Notes under the pieces: model-generated
What the model was told of the DNA's origin: nothing
What the model saw: the letters and a program-made list of their open reading frames with translations, nothing else
Databases searched by the model: none
DNA from: Globodera rostochiensis
Lineage: Eukaryota; Nematoda; Chromadorea; Rhabditida; Heteroderidae
Length of the DNA: 64,000 nt
Direction: 5' to 3'
Assembly (NCBI GenBank): GCA_018350325.1
Contig: JAEVLN010000017.1
Coordinates: forward strand, 1,822,666-1,886,665
Shown: piece after piece, positions 1 to 11,068 of the stretch
Layout: each line of letters starts with the position of its first letter
How positions within the stretch are numbered: the first letter of the stretch is position 1
Position numbers and translations under genes: made by a program

Positions 1-430
1 TTTTTGTTTCAATAATTTTTTGTTTACTAAAATTTAGAAATGTTATTTGGTTTTCAGATTCAAAAAGAGCAAATAAATAAATGTTAAGGACAAATCATTC
101 AACACTTTTGCCTCTCTTAGTGATGAATGAATGATAATGACAAAGCCTTTTTCAAAATTCTTTTTGAAAAGGTTTAATACAAAAATTAAAAAACGAATAT
201 TCAATGTTTTTTTAAATTGTTTCCAGTTTATTAATTAAGCATATAATTTTTATACAATTTTTTAATTTCGCAATAAATTGATTGCATCGATATTCTCAAC
301 CTCACATTTAATCTGCTAGAATATTAGAAAATAATCCCAACATTACGCTCGAAAATGGGCAGATTTGCATCCAAAAATAAATGAAAATATAAATATTCTC
401 AAATTTTATATATTTTTTTTAATATATTTT
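1..430. other. Left-edge non-coding stretch
   Basis: AT-rich sequence upstream of the MGAT2-like gene. A short upstream ATG at 355 opens a reading frame that stops within ten codons and is out of frame with the gene. I see no other gene. Confidence 0.5.
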
Positions 431-3400
431 ATGTTCAACTTTATTTTGCGCATGTTTCGTCCATCAGCAGCCATTTTTGTCTTAGCGGTCGGTGTTTTTA
501 TTTTTAAATTTAAACAAAAATATTTTCAGTTTTTGTTTCTGTTGCCATTTTTATTTTATATAACATTCAATGCGACCTCATCAATTTATTGGCAAAAAAT
601 TGATGTAATCTCGGTGTTAATGGATGACAATGCCACAAATTTCCAACATAAAAATGAGACCGAAAAAGTGACAGAATTGGGAATTTTGCCAAAGTTGGAA
701 ATTTCCAACAAACTTGAATGGCATCAATTGTTGACAAATTCGTCTAAAATTTTGTCAACGTTCAAAAAAACGACAGAACATTTTTCTAATTTTCAAAATT
801 CGAATTCTAACAAATTCGACAAAAAATCAGAGACTCCTCCAATTCAGGTGCAGTGAATTAAATTAAAAATTTAACCGTTTTTTCATTTTTCGAGCTCCAT
901 TCGTGGTTTGTACAATCTGACGGAGCCAATTTCCAGCAATGTTGATTTTGTGATCATTGTGCAGGTACTTGAAAATAGAACACAAAAGCAAATATTTGAT
1001 TAACAGATTCATGATCGGATAAAATATTTAAAAGCTCTGATCCAAAGCTTGTCAAAAGTCGCCACCATTGATCGCGTTTTGTTGGTGTTTAGCTGCGATT
1101 TTAATAGTGATGAAATTCGCAATTTGATACGAGGCATCAAATTTTGTAAGGTAAAAATTTATGAATTTGATTTGTCTTTAACAAATTGTAAAAAGGCACA
1201 TTCCATTAACTTTTGGTTAAGATCTTTTGTAGATTAGAGTAGAGCGCGGGATCTCGGGATTGAGACTGAATTGAATCGGTTTTTTGAAGATTGAAATTAT
1301 TTCAATCATTTTTCTCCATTTAAAGTCACGACTTTTAAAACACGATCGCGGGTTTTCATTAAAATAAGTTTTAAAACTTTAAAATAATCATAAATAAAAA
1401 TTATTTTGCATAAAATAAAAACTCCTGCCAACGTAAATCTTGCTCTACTCTGGTTTAATATAATTCTTAATATTTCACTAATTATTAGGTTTTAAATTAA
1501 GATTAAAAAATTTTTTTAGACGCTACGCATCACTTTTCCATACAACATCCAACGTTATGAACATGAATTCCCCGGCCAGTCTCCTTCAGACTGTTCGGAG
1601 GATGGAAAGAAGTTTAATTATTAGCATTTAATTAGGGTTGCTTCTCGATCCCGACGCTCCCGACACGCGGCCCGACACTTCCAAAAAAACGCAATCCCCG
1701 ACTTTCCCACCCCCGAAGGGTCGGGGATCAACGCTAATTTGAATATAAATGGATTAAAAATTACTTTTATTTATTTCAGTCTAAACTGCACAAACTTAAA
1801 TTCGACGGATATTAAAGGCGAACATCGAAAAGCAAATCTTGCACAAATAAAGCATCATTGGTGGTGGAAGGTAGGCAAATTATGTAAATAACAACCGTTA
1901 CAATTTTGTTTTAAAATCTTTAATTTTTGGCTGAAATGATTAAATTACAAAAACAACAACAACAACGAAAAGTTTTAGCTCAACTACATGTTCGAGCAGG
2001 TATTGCCCAAATTTGGGGTGGAAAACAAATTTTTGGTTCTGCTCGAAGAAGACCACATTGTGGCACCTGATTTTCTGCACACACTTCGGTTGATTGTCAA
2101 AAATCGCAAAAAGTATGGTTAATTTAGTTAAATACAAGAAATTAAAAAATATTTATTTATGTTTAAAAGACTGAAAGATTTGAGTTTTTATGTAGGGCCT
2201 AATACCCGATGCGGGTATGGCCATTGACGGATAACGGCTATTGCGTACATTGAGAATACAAATAAACCCGTACCGCATGCGGGAATACAAATAAACCCGT
2301 ACCGCATGCGGGAATACAAATAAACCCGTACCGCATGCGGGAATACAAATAACCCAGTACCGCATGCGGGAATACGAATAACCCAGTACCGCATGCGGGA
2401 ATACGAATAACCCAGTAGCGCATGCGGGAATACAAATAAACCCGTACCGCATGCGGGAATACAAATAACCCAGTACCGCATGCGGGAATACGAATAAACC
2501 AGTAGCGCATGCGGGAATACGAATAACCCAGTACCGCATGCGGGAATACGAATAACCCAGTACCGCATGCGGGAATAATAACCCAGTACCGCATGCGGGA
2601 ATACGAATAACCCAGTACCGCATGCGGGAATACGAATAACCCAGTACCGCATGCGGGAATACGAATAACCTAGTACCGCATGCGGGAATACAAATAAACC
2701 CGTACCGCATGCGGGAATACAAATAACCCAGTACCGCATGCGGGAATACGAATAACCCAGTACCGCATGCGGGAATACGAATAACCCAGTACCGCATGCG
2801 GGAATACGAATAACCCAGTACCGCATGCGGGAATAATAACCCAGTACCGCATGCGGGAATACGAATAACCCAGTACCGCATGCGGGAATACGAATAACCC
2901 AGTACCGCATGCGGGAATACGAATAACCCAGTACCGCATGCGGGAATACAAATAAACCCGTACCGCATGCGGGAATACAAATAACCCAGTACCGCATGCG
3001 GGAATACGAATAACCCAGTACCGCATGCGGGAATACGAATAACCCAGTAGCGCATGCGAGAATACAAATAAACCCGTACCGCATGCGGGAATACGAATAA
3101 CCCAGTAGCGCATGCGAGAATACAAATAAACCCGTACCGCATGCGGGAATACAAATAACCCAGTACCGCATGCGGGAATACGAATAACCCAGTAGAGCAT
3201 GCGGGAATACAAATAAACCCGTACCGCATGCGGGAATACAAATAACCCAGTACCGCATGCGGGAATACGAATAACCCAGTACCGCATGCGGGAATAATAA
3301 CCCAGTACCGCATGCGGGAATACGAATAAACCAGTAGCGCATGCGGGAATACGAATAACCCAGTACCGCATGCGGGAATACGAATAACCCAGTACCGCAT

Positions 3401-5397
3401 GCGGGAATAATAACCCAGTACCGCATGCGGGAATACGAATAACCCAGTACCGCATGCGGGAATACGAATAACCCAGTACCGCATGCGGGAATACGAATAA
3501 CCCAGTACCGCATGCGAGAATACAAATAAACCCGTACCGCATGCGGGAATACAAATAACCCAGTACCGCATGCGGGAATATGAATAACCCAGTACCGCAT
3601 GCGGGAATACGAATAACCCAGTAGCGCATGCGGGAATACAAATAAACCCGTACCGCATGCGGGAATACAAATAAACCCGTACCGCATGCGGGAATACAAA
3701 TAACCCAGTACCGCATGCGGGAATACGAATAACCCAGTACCGCATGCGGGAATACGAATAAACCAGTAGCGCATGCGGGAATACGAATAACCCAGTACCG
3801 CATGCGGGAATACGAATAACCCAGTACCGCATGCGGGAATACGAATAACCCAGTACCGCATGCGGGAATACGAATAACCCAGTACCGCATGCGGGAATAC
3901 GAATAACCCAGTACCGCATGCGGGAATACGAATAACCCAGTACCGCATGCGGGAATACGAATAACCCAGTACCGCATGCGGGAATACAAATAAACCCGTA
4001 CCGCATGCGGGAATACAAATAACCCAGTAGCGCATGCGGGAATACAAATAAACCCGTACCGCATGCGGGATTACGAATAACCCAGTACCGCATGCGGGAA
4101 TACGAATAACCCAGTACCGCATGCGGGAATACGAATAACCCAGTACCGCATGCGGGAATACGAATAACCCAGTACCGCATGCGGGTATCGTTTATTAAAA
4201 AATGTTTTTTTATTCAAGCATTTGTCCCGGGTGTGAACTCATTTGTCTGGGAGCATATCCGAACTCATTCAACAATTATGCCGAGGATGCCAACAAATTG
4301 GGCGTCGAAGTGTGGTTCAGCAGCAAAAACAATTTGGGAATGGTCATCGATGAGCGATTATGGCGGCAAATTCAAAATTGCTCAAAGGTTTTACAATTTT
4401 CAAAAATTATTTTTGTTAAAATAAATTTGTTAAAGAAATTTAAAGAATTAAAAAAAACAATTGCTATTTTGATAAATAAAATCTTTAACAGAATATATTA
4501 ATTATGAAACAATTTTTTCTCTCTGAACTCTAATTTGTAAATGATTAATTAATGATAATTTAATCCAAAATAAATTTGTCCTATCACTCAATAATCTGGT
4601 CCTTTCCCGCTTTTCTGTGCATGGGACGACTATAATTGGGACTGGACCTTATTGCAGTTGAGCATTCAGTGCTTTCCGAAAAAGTTGGAAGTGATCTACA
4701 CACAGTCACCAAGGTGAAGATTATCTACTTTGTGATTGATTTATTATTAATTATCAGAGTATTAGCCTAAAGAGCCGGATTGGATCAGATCATTATGATC
4801 GGATGATCCAAACCAGAGTTGCTCCCCGACCTCAACACTCTCAAATACGCTTTTAAATTGCCGTTTTAGATGTCAAAAACAATCAAAAAATGTTTTAAAG
4901 AGGAATTTTGTCAAAACAAAATTAGTGTATATACATTTATTGCAGGGTTATTCATATCGGAGATTGTGGTGTGCATTGGCACAAATGTGAGAATGATCAG
5001 CGGTCACTGGACCTAGCACTGTTTGTATATTTATTTAAAAATATATTAATATAAAAATATATTTTAAAAAATGTTTAGAAAAAATGCAATTTTTAGTGAT
5101 TTGTTCAAAAGTGCAAATGCATCATTTTTTCCAACAAAATTGGAAGTTTCACACACGAGCAAGCGTATGTTTGGCGTGCCGTCTGCTGCCAATGGCGGTT
5201 GGGCTGATCCAAGGTACAAACAATAATTTTGTTTTACATATTTATCACAAAAAAACCATTTTTTACAAAATGTTTTAATGATTTTAATGAAATTAAGGGA
5301 CCAACGATTATGCGAACTGAACACCCATCCTTTGGCTGTAGATGATCCACGCTTAGTTCTAATTAAAGCTCGCGCAGTTGTGGATGGGAAAAATTGA
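431..5397 (+). CDS. MGAT2-like alpha-1,6-mannosyl-glycoprotein 2-beta-N-acetylglucosaminyltransferase
   Basis: Golgi enzyme that adds the second GlcNAc branch to N-glycans. Eleven exons keep phase: 431-852, 895-964, 1007-1150, 1520-1611, 1780-1870, 1979-2112, 4219-4387, 4610-4713, 4946-5020, 5079-5213, 5298-5397. The product opens with a hydrophobic type II anchor. Family landmarks then appear in order: VDFVIIVQIHDRIKYL, DRVLLVFSCDF, KHHWWWK, the LEEDH metal-site region, CPGCELICLGAY, WDDYNWDWTL, HIGDCGVHWHKC and NGGWADPRDQRLCEL at the C-terminus. MGAT2 is usually about 450 aa, which fits. The first in-frame ATG is 431, with another at 452. The intron 2113-4218 holds a long satellite, and the intron 1151-1519 holds a short inverted-repeat element. 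The 3' end of the intron before exon 8 is not AG. Caenorhabditis has one gene of this family (gly-20). Family call firm, exact start less so. Confidence 0.9.
1236..1451. mobile_element. Short terminal-inverted-repeat element (AGAGTAGAGC family)
   Basis: It begins AGAGTAGAGC and ends GCTCTACTCT, so the termini are inverted repeats about 216 bp apart in an MGAT2 intron. The interior carries the motif gggattgagactg, related to text seen at 20165, 23453, 31670, 36430 and 58850. It looks like a non-autonomous MITE. Confidence 0.5.
1633..1732. mobile_element. GGGTTGCTYC-type MITE remnant
   Basis: It begins GGGTTGCTTCTCGATCCCGA and includes cccccgaagggtcgggga. It is related to the better-preserved copy at 47393-47491. 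The right terminus is decayed. Confidence 0.35.
2240..4195. repeat. 29-bp satellite array, about 67 copies, inside an MGAT2 intron
   Basis: Tandem units of 29 bp, with some 26-bp variants, each contain the perfect palindrome CCGCATGCGG. Two sub-types alternate in irregular blocks: one continues gaatacgaataacccagta, the other gaatacaaataaacccgta. Because 29 is not a multiple of three, long spurious ORFs appear in all minus-strand frames; they are not genes. The flanks carry cccgatgcgggtat and ccgcatgcgggtat, so the seed was probably a near-perfect palindrome around ATACCCGCATGCGGGTAT. Confidence 0.97.
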
Positions 5398-6274
5398 TGT
5401 AGTGATAGGCTAAATGATGGTGGGGGGGGGGGAAATCCCGTTTTTAATGAAACAAAAACATTTTTGTATTGCTTTATGTGTAAAATCCAATTTTAATAAT
5501 ATAACAAATTTTGCAACATGAAAAGATGATGAAATCTGCCAAAAAAAATGAATAATATATTTACCTGTCTCTCTTTTTTCACGTGAACATTAACGCAACA
5601 TAGCAACAATATATTGTTTACATAAATGATATTATTCCCATCCCACCCCCCTTCGCCATGCCAGCTTGGCAATTTATTAAAATTAAATAGAAAAATAAAA
5701 AACTATTCGCTCATTCTGTTATGAAAGCTAGCAGAGTTTAAACATTATTTCCATAAATTAAATTGAATCCAAATTTTATTGTTGAAGAGCATCAACGTCA
5801 GTCTTGGGACCTTAAAAAACAGCCCCGGGCGCTTCAAACCCATGACAGCCAAAACAACGCTAAAGCCCGATAATAAAATTGCGGGAACGGGAGTCCCGCG
5901 TTTTTCCCGCTTTCGCAAAAATCCCGCAAGCTTTTTGCGCGATCCCCGCTTAGATTTTTGTTAAGAAAACGCGCAAAATTTCGAGAATTTATCATTTCGA
6001 AAATTTATCAGATTTTTGAATTTTTCAAAATACAATTTTTTTTTATGAGAACTTCTGGGGGGGGGGGGGTCGGCGGTGCCGATAGGCGCCTTCAAAAAAA
6101 TTTGGAATTTTTACAATTTGTAAAAGATGTGCAACCAAAATTTTAAAAATAACAGTAATTTTTTAACAATAAAAAGTCGAATTTATTTATAACAAATTAA
6201 TTTTTTGATTGTTCATTTCTCCTAATTTAAATTAATTTATGAGTTTATGTTATAAATTTTAGAAAACAAAGTGA
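5398..6274. other. Intergenic stretch with a poly-G element remnant
   Basis: No gene seen. A G-run near 5422 and the block 6050-6095 (long G-run followed by tcggcggtgccgataggcgc) match, in reverse, the element at 60899-61110 in the BTB-SPRY gene. Text at 5820-5955 (gggagtcccgcg...) looks like another repeat remnant. Confidence 0.5.
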
Positions 6275-8034
6275 ATGAATTCTCAATTTATTTTATATTT
6301 TTGTGCTATCTTCAGCATCACCAACGGGTTTAAACCGAAGTTTATAATAAATTTTTCAAAACGACCCGAAGTTTTTGTCTTGTTAAACCCACATTTTAAA
6401 TTTGAAATAAATGGAGGAATGCAAGAAATTGACTATTCTTACCAAATTAGTGATTTGAATTGCACAATGTGCCAAATTAAAATCCAGAAAGAAATTAGCG
6501 ATGTTTATTCTGTGACAGAAAAAGTGCAATTTAATTTCTTGCTACACACAAAAGCGCCAGAAGAAAATGAAGGTAATTTATAGGGCACAGTTTTATATTC
6601 AACAAAAATGGCCATATTTGTTAAAAGATTTTGCCATAAAAATTTTTAAAAAATGTTTTTAATTAATTATTATTATGTATTATAGTCGTAACGCGATATT
6701 TTGAACTTTCAATTTATAAACCAAACTTTCAAAAACATTTTCAATTATCGCTTGGCAATTTGTCAACCAGTGGAAGCGTAAGAAAGAATATATTTTTTGG
6801 CGAAATGATAAATGAAAATCAAATTTTATTGGGCAATTTGTCCATTGAATTGAATCCATTTGCGCCTTTGCCGAATGGACGAATACGCGAAATCCATTTG
6901 GGCAGTGAACAAATCAAAATTGCAAAGCCAAATTCAAATGTAAACAAAAAGTTTTTCATTTTATTAACAAATTTTTTTTAAATAAAATAGTAAATCAATT
7001 TATTAAATTAATCTTAAATATAAAAAAACTCAACTAATATAATGCTTAACTTGCATAATTACGAGTACAGAATAAGTTCCCCGTTGGTCACTTCAATTCA
7101 AATGTGAATTTTGAACAGCTTCACAACATTGGTGGTACAAAAGGCAAAATGATACTGAAAATTTTTCATTTTATTCATTTCAAACACGAAGAAGCTGTTA
7201 AATTGGGCGCATGCCCAATTTGTTTAGCACAATTTGCTATGGGCAATGAACAAATTGTGCAAATTCATCCAAACAAAAATGTCAATAGTGCACCGGTTTA
7301 GTGCCAAAATTATTTATTTTAATTTATTTATGTTTTTTTTCAACGATTTTATTTTGACAAAAAATTCAAAAAACTTAGTCACTATTCATAATCAAAAACG
7401 TGTCCCGCGCTAAAATGTGCATATTTTCAGCATTTGTTTCATCTTCAATGTATCAACAGTTGGTAAATTTGTTGGAATATTTAAAAAATTTTTAAAAAAT
7501 AATTCAGGTTTATAGAACAAGACAAAATGGAATGCCCGGTGTGCAGGTTTAAACACAACCCAAAGGTGTTTTTGATATTTAAAAATATTAATTAGTTTTG
7601 TTTTAAAGACACTAAAATTTCTGCCATTACTATCCGAAAATAAACAAAATGAAGAACATCAAAATGTTCTGTTTTTGAATTATCACCAAATTCTTGAGCA
7701 AATTTTGGCGGAGGAGAAAAGCGGCACATTTAAGCACAGACAGGCGAAGGGCGCTTTGATTGGCTTTGAAAAACATATTGAAAATTTGAATATGAAAATA
7801 AAGCAAATTTTCGAAAGCAATGAACACAAATTGCAAATGCAAAACGGCAAAATTGTGCCAAATGATTCCATAAAAACAATGAAAATTATGCTCAAGCAAA
7901 TATTGGCAATTGAACGTGGCGAAAGCTCGAGAAATTTGTTGCAAGAGCTCGAAAATGTAAATTCGGTGTTGGCGAATATTGCCAAGGAAGCGTTTGACGC
8001 GATAGAAATGATTAGCGAAAAAGATGAAGAATGA
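6275..8034 (+). CDS. Signal-peptide protein with a degenerate RING-H2 finger
   Basis: Six exons keep phase: 6275-6572, 6686-6939, 7119-7280, 7431-7462, 7508-7565, 7609-8034, predicting 409 aa. The N-terminus MNSQFILYFCAIFSITNG is a plausible signal peptide, followed by an ectodomain-like region I do not recognise. The RING-H2 begins CPICLAQF, continues HLFHLQCINSW on a 32-nt exon and ends with CPVCR, as in E2-binding ubiquitin ligases. The third zinc ligand, normally the Cys just before the HxxH pair, is Lys in this model (NKN-HLFH). The C-terminal 140 residues are charged and helical. The same 32-nt exon occurs in the membrane RING genes at 43-46 and 50-53 kb, so these are probably relatives. 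I see no clear membrane segment. Exon 3's acceptor is the least certain. Confidence 0.6.
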
Positions 8035-8488
8035 AAAAAAACATTTTTAAAGACATTTTAAAACTTTTGGACTTTTAATTTGCTAAGTGCCAACAATGAA
8101 AGCCCTTTAAATTACCTAAGTTTAAATTGTTGAATTTATTTTATTGACTGAAATCAGACAGTTTGTTAAACTGAAAAAGTTCAAAAATGAGTAAAAAAAA
8201 TCGCTGGGTGTGGGATTTATTAAATTTTGGTCCAAATTGAAAAACAACTTTTGGATATTTAAAAAAAATAAAACAGTCAAAACCAACGGCTTTGAAAAGA
8301 GTTAAATCAATGCGCACATTGCAAACAACCGGAAAGAATGGTATCGATAATGGACATTTTGCAATCAGCTTGATGAAAACAACATTTACTCAAATCAAAT
8401 TGTTTTATTTGACTATTTTTTAAATGATCAATTATATCATCATTTCAATTGTTTTCTGCGCGTCCGAGTTCAGCTTTTTGCGCGTTGT
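8035..8488. other. Convergent intergenic gap
   Basis: AT-rich sequence between two genes that converge. I see nothing beyond likely 3' untranslated sequence. Confidence 0.5.
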
Positions 8489-10255
8489 TTAATTAGAGTA
8501 TGGTGGAGGAGGAGGCGGTGTTGGGGGCGGCGGAGGAGGCGGTAGCGGCGGAGGAGCCCCGTAGCTTGGAGGGGCAGGCTGATACGATGGTGGCGGGGGA
8601 GGAGGCGGTGGTGAGGGAGGCGGTGGTGGTGGAGGCGGTGGAGGTCCGTAGCTTGGCGGTTCTGGAGGTCCGTAGCTTGGAGGAGCAGGCTGATACGATG
8701 GTGGCGGTGGTGGTGGGGGTGGAGGCGGCGGTGGCGGTGGAGACGGTGGTGGTGGAGGCGGAGCCCCGTAGCTTGGGGGTTCCGGAGGTTCGTACGATGG
8801 TGGCGGAGGAGGAGGCGGTGGCGGAGGAGGAGCTCCATAGCTTGGTGGTTCCGGAGGTTCATACGATGGTGGTGGTGGAGGAGGCGGCGGTGGTGGTGGC
8901 GGGGGAGACGGTGGCGGAGGAGGAGCTCCGTAGCTTGGGGGTTCCGGAGGTTCGTACGATGGTGGCGGAGGAGGAGCTCCATAGCTTGTCGGTTCCGGAG
9001 GTGCGTAGCTTGGTGGTTCCGGAGGTCCGTAGATTGGCTGTTCCTGAAGTTCGTCCGATGGTGGCGGAGGAGGAGGCGGCGGTGGCGAAGGGGGAGGCGG
9101 TGGTGGAGGAGGAGCTCCGTAGCTTGGTGGTTCCGGAGGTCCGTAGCTTGGGGGTTCCGGAGGTCCGTAGCTTGGGGGTTCCGGAGGTCCGTAGCTTGGA
9201 GGTTCCGGAGGTCCGTAGCTTGGGGGTTCCGGAGGTCCGTAGCTTGGTTGTTCTGGAGGTCCGTAGCTTGGCGGTTCCGGTTCATACGATGGTGGCGGAG
9301 GAGGAGGCGGTGGTGGAGGAGCTCCGTAGCTTGGAGGTGCGGGCGCATAGCTTGAGTTGGAAATACGTATTTTAAAGGTTTGGGATAAAACGTACCTAGC
9401 GTCACGTCGCCATCTAGGAGCTTTGTATCCTCCATAAGTTGGAGGAGGATGCGGCGGAGGAGGTGGCCTCAAATGTTTTTGTTTTTAATATTTTTTAAAT
9501 TAAACAAAAATTTTACGGCGGTTTCTTTCCACATTCCTTGGGGTAGTTGCACACTTGGTTCACTTGGTCAAAGACAAGGCCATATGGACAATTCAGCTTG
9601 GTTGCAACTCCTCCCGAGCACGCATAATAGATTTTGGACGCACAGTATTTTGGCGCTTGCAAACCGTCACCTTTGCCTAAACGACTTTTTGTTGCTTTAA
9701 TCGTGCCAATTACGGTAACTTACATTTGTAGTAAGGTGGGGGAGGGTAACTTGGCGGCGGCGGGCCGTAACTGGGCGGGGGCGGTGGATGCGGCGGCGGC
9801 GGGCCGTAACTGGGCGGGGGCGGCGGTGGTGGAGGCGGGGGCGGTGGTGGAGGCGGCGGCGGCGGTGGGGGCGGCGGCGGGCCGTAACTGGGCGGGGGCG
9901 GCGGTGGTGGAGGCGGGGGCGGCGGTGGTGGAGGCGGGGGCGGCGGTGGGCCGTAACTGGGCGGGGGCGGTGGTGGAGGCGGCGGCGGCGGTGGGGGCGG
10001 CGGCGGGCCGTAACTGGGCGGGGGCGGCGGTGGTGGAGGCGGGGGCGGCGGTGGTGGAGGCGGGGGCGGCGGTGGGCCGTAACTGGGCGGGGGCGGTGGT
10101 GGAGGCGGCGGCGGCGGTGGGGGCGGCGGCGGGCCGTAACTGGGCGGGGGCGGCGGTGGTGAAGGCGGCGGAGGCGGTGCGCCGTCACCGCTTACGGACG
10201 TTCCCACAAAAAATAGGGAACAAATGACAAATGTAGTCAATGGAATCAAGTTCAT
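8489..10255 (-). CDS. Secreted proline-rich protein with a chitin-binding CBM14 domain
   Basis: Four exons keep phase (10255-9724, 9676-9517, 9467-9396, 9350-8489), predicting 541 aa. MNLIPLTTFVICSLFFVG is a clear signal peptide. Residues about 25-175 are poly-Pro punctuated by SYGPP. Exon 2 encodes a peritrophin-A type chitin-binding module (residues about 180-228) with six cysteines: YCASKIYYACSGG, LNCPYGLVFD, VCNYPKEC. The rest is PPP blocks separated by SYGPPEPPSYG and SYEPPEP units, ending YSN. CBM14 proteins bind chitin in cuticle, eggshell or pharyngeal lining, and the Tyr-rich extensin-like arms suggest a cross-linked matrix protein (inference). The intron 9395-9351 is only 45 bp. The repeats are GC-rich against an AT-rich background and could be mis-sized in an assembly. 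Confidence 0.85.
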
Positions 10256-11068
10256 CGTTGACTAAATTTTAACAATAAAGCGACAATTTAAAATAATAAA
10301 AATATTTAAATTTATTTAATTCTTAATTATTAATGTTGAAATTGTTTGATGAATGATTGACTGAATTATTTGCCTGTCAATGAGCCTTAAATACTCATTT
10401 TAAATATTCTTAAAGCTCGCGAGATTAAAAGTCGCACAATTCCGAAGTCAATTATACACAAAATGCAATGACTAAACCAAATTTTGGCATTTCAATACAT
10501 TTTGAGTGTATTTAGAGCAAAAATTGAAACATTATTCATTGTTGAAACAAAATTTGCTTCTATTCATTCACCTCTTTTATGGAAAAAGGTCAAATTTTAA
10601 AATGTTAACTGAGCGATTAACAAATTTTAAAAACAATCTTTGATTTTCAGCTGCTGAACAAGCGTATTTGGCTGGAAATGTTAATATTAATTTAGTTTCC
10701 TATATGATTTCAAAATTCTATTAAAATCACCCAACACAATTAATTACTTTAATTTTTAACTTTTTTCCCTCCAAATTGTTTATTTTGAACTAATTTTACA
10801 TAAAATAATACTTAATCACTATTTATACGTCATATTTAATAAGTAGAGAAAGGATTTCAGGCATTTTTTTGCCTTTGTTTTGAGAGTTTTTAACCCCAAA
10901 AAAACAATTTTTGATTTATAGCGACTTTGTAGTGTCAATTAGTGCCTATTTTGGACTTTTTTGTGAATAAATGCCCTTTTTGATGTATTATAAATCCTTT
11001 CTCAATTAATAATAATGAATAAGAATAGTTTTTGTAAATGTCATTGGATTGGGTCTTCAAGCTTGCAT
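10256..11068. other. Gap between proline-rich gene and myosin 3' end
   Basis: AT-rich, no convincing ORF. It should hold the myosin 3' UTR near 11068 and the promoter of the proline-rich gene near 10256, but I see no diagnostic motif. Confidence 0.5.

Noticed and set aside
2153..4180. Overlapping minus-strand ORFs of 464-675 aa with repeating RMRYWVIRIPACGTG
   Set aside because: They are translations of the 29-bp satellite, open in all three frames because stops are absent from the unit. They lie in an MGAT2 intron.
8470..9435. Arg/His/Leu-rich and Glu/Val-rich ORFs opposite and out of frame with the proline-rich gene
   Set aside because: Shadow frames of the GC-rich proline repeats. The PPP/SYGPP frame alone has a signal peptide, CBM14 and consistent splicing.
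9634..10227. Ala/Val-rich 197-aa plus-strand ORF
   Set aside because: Antisense of the proline-rich exon; no independent support.
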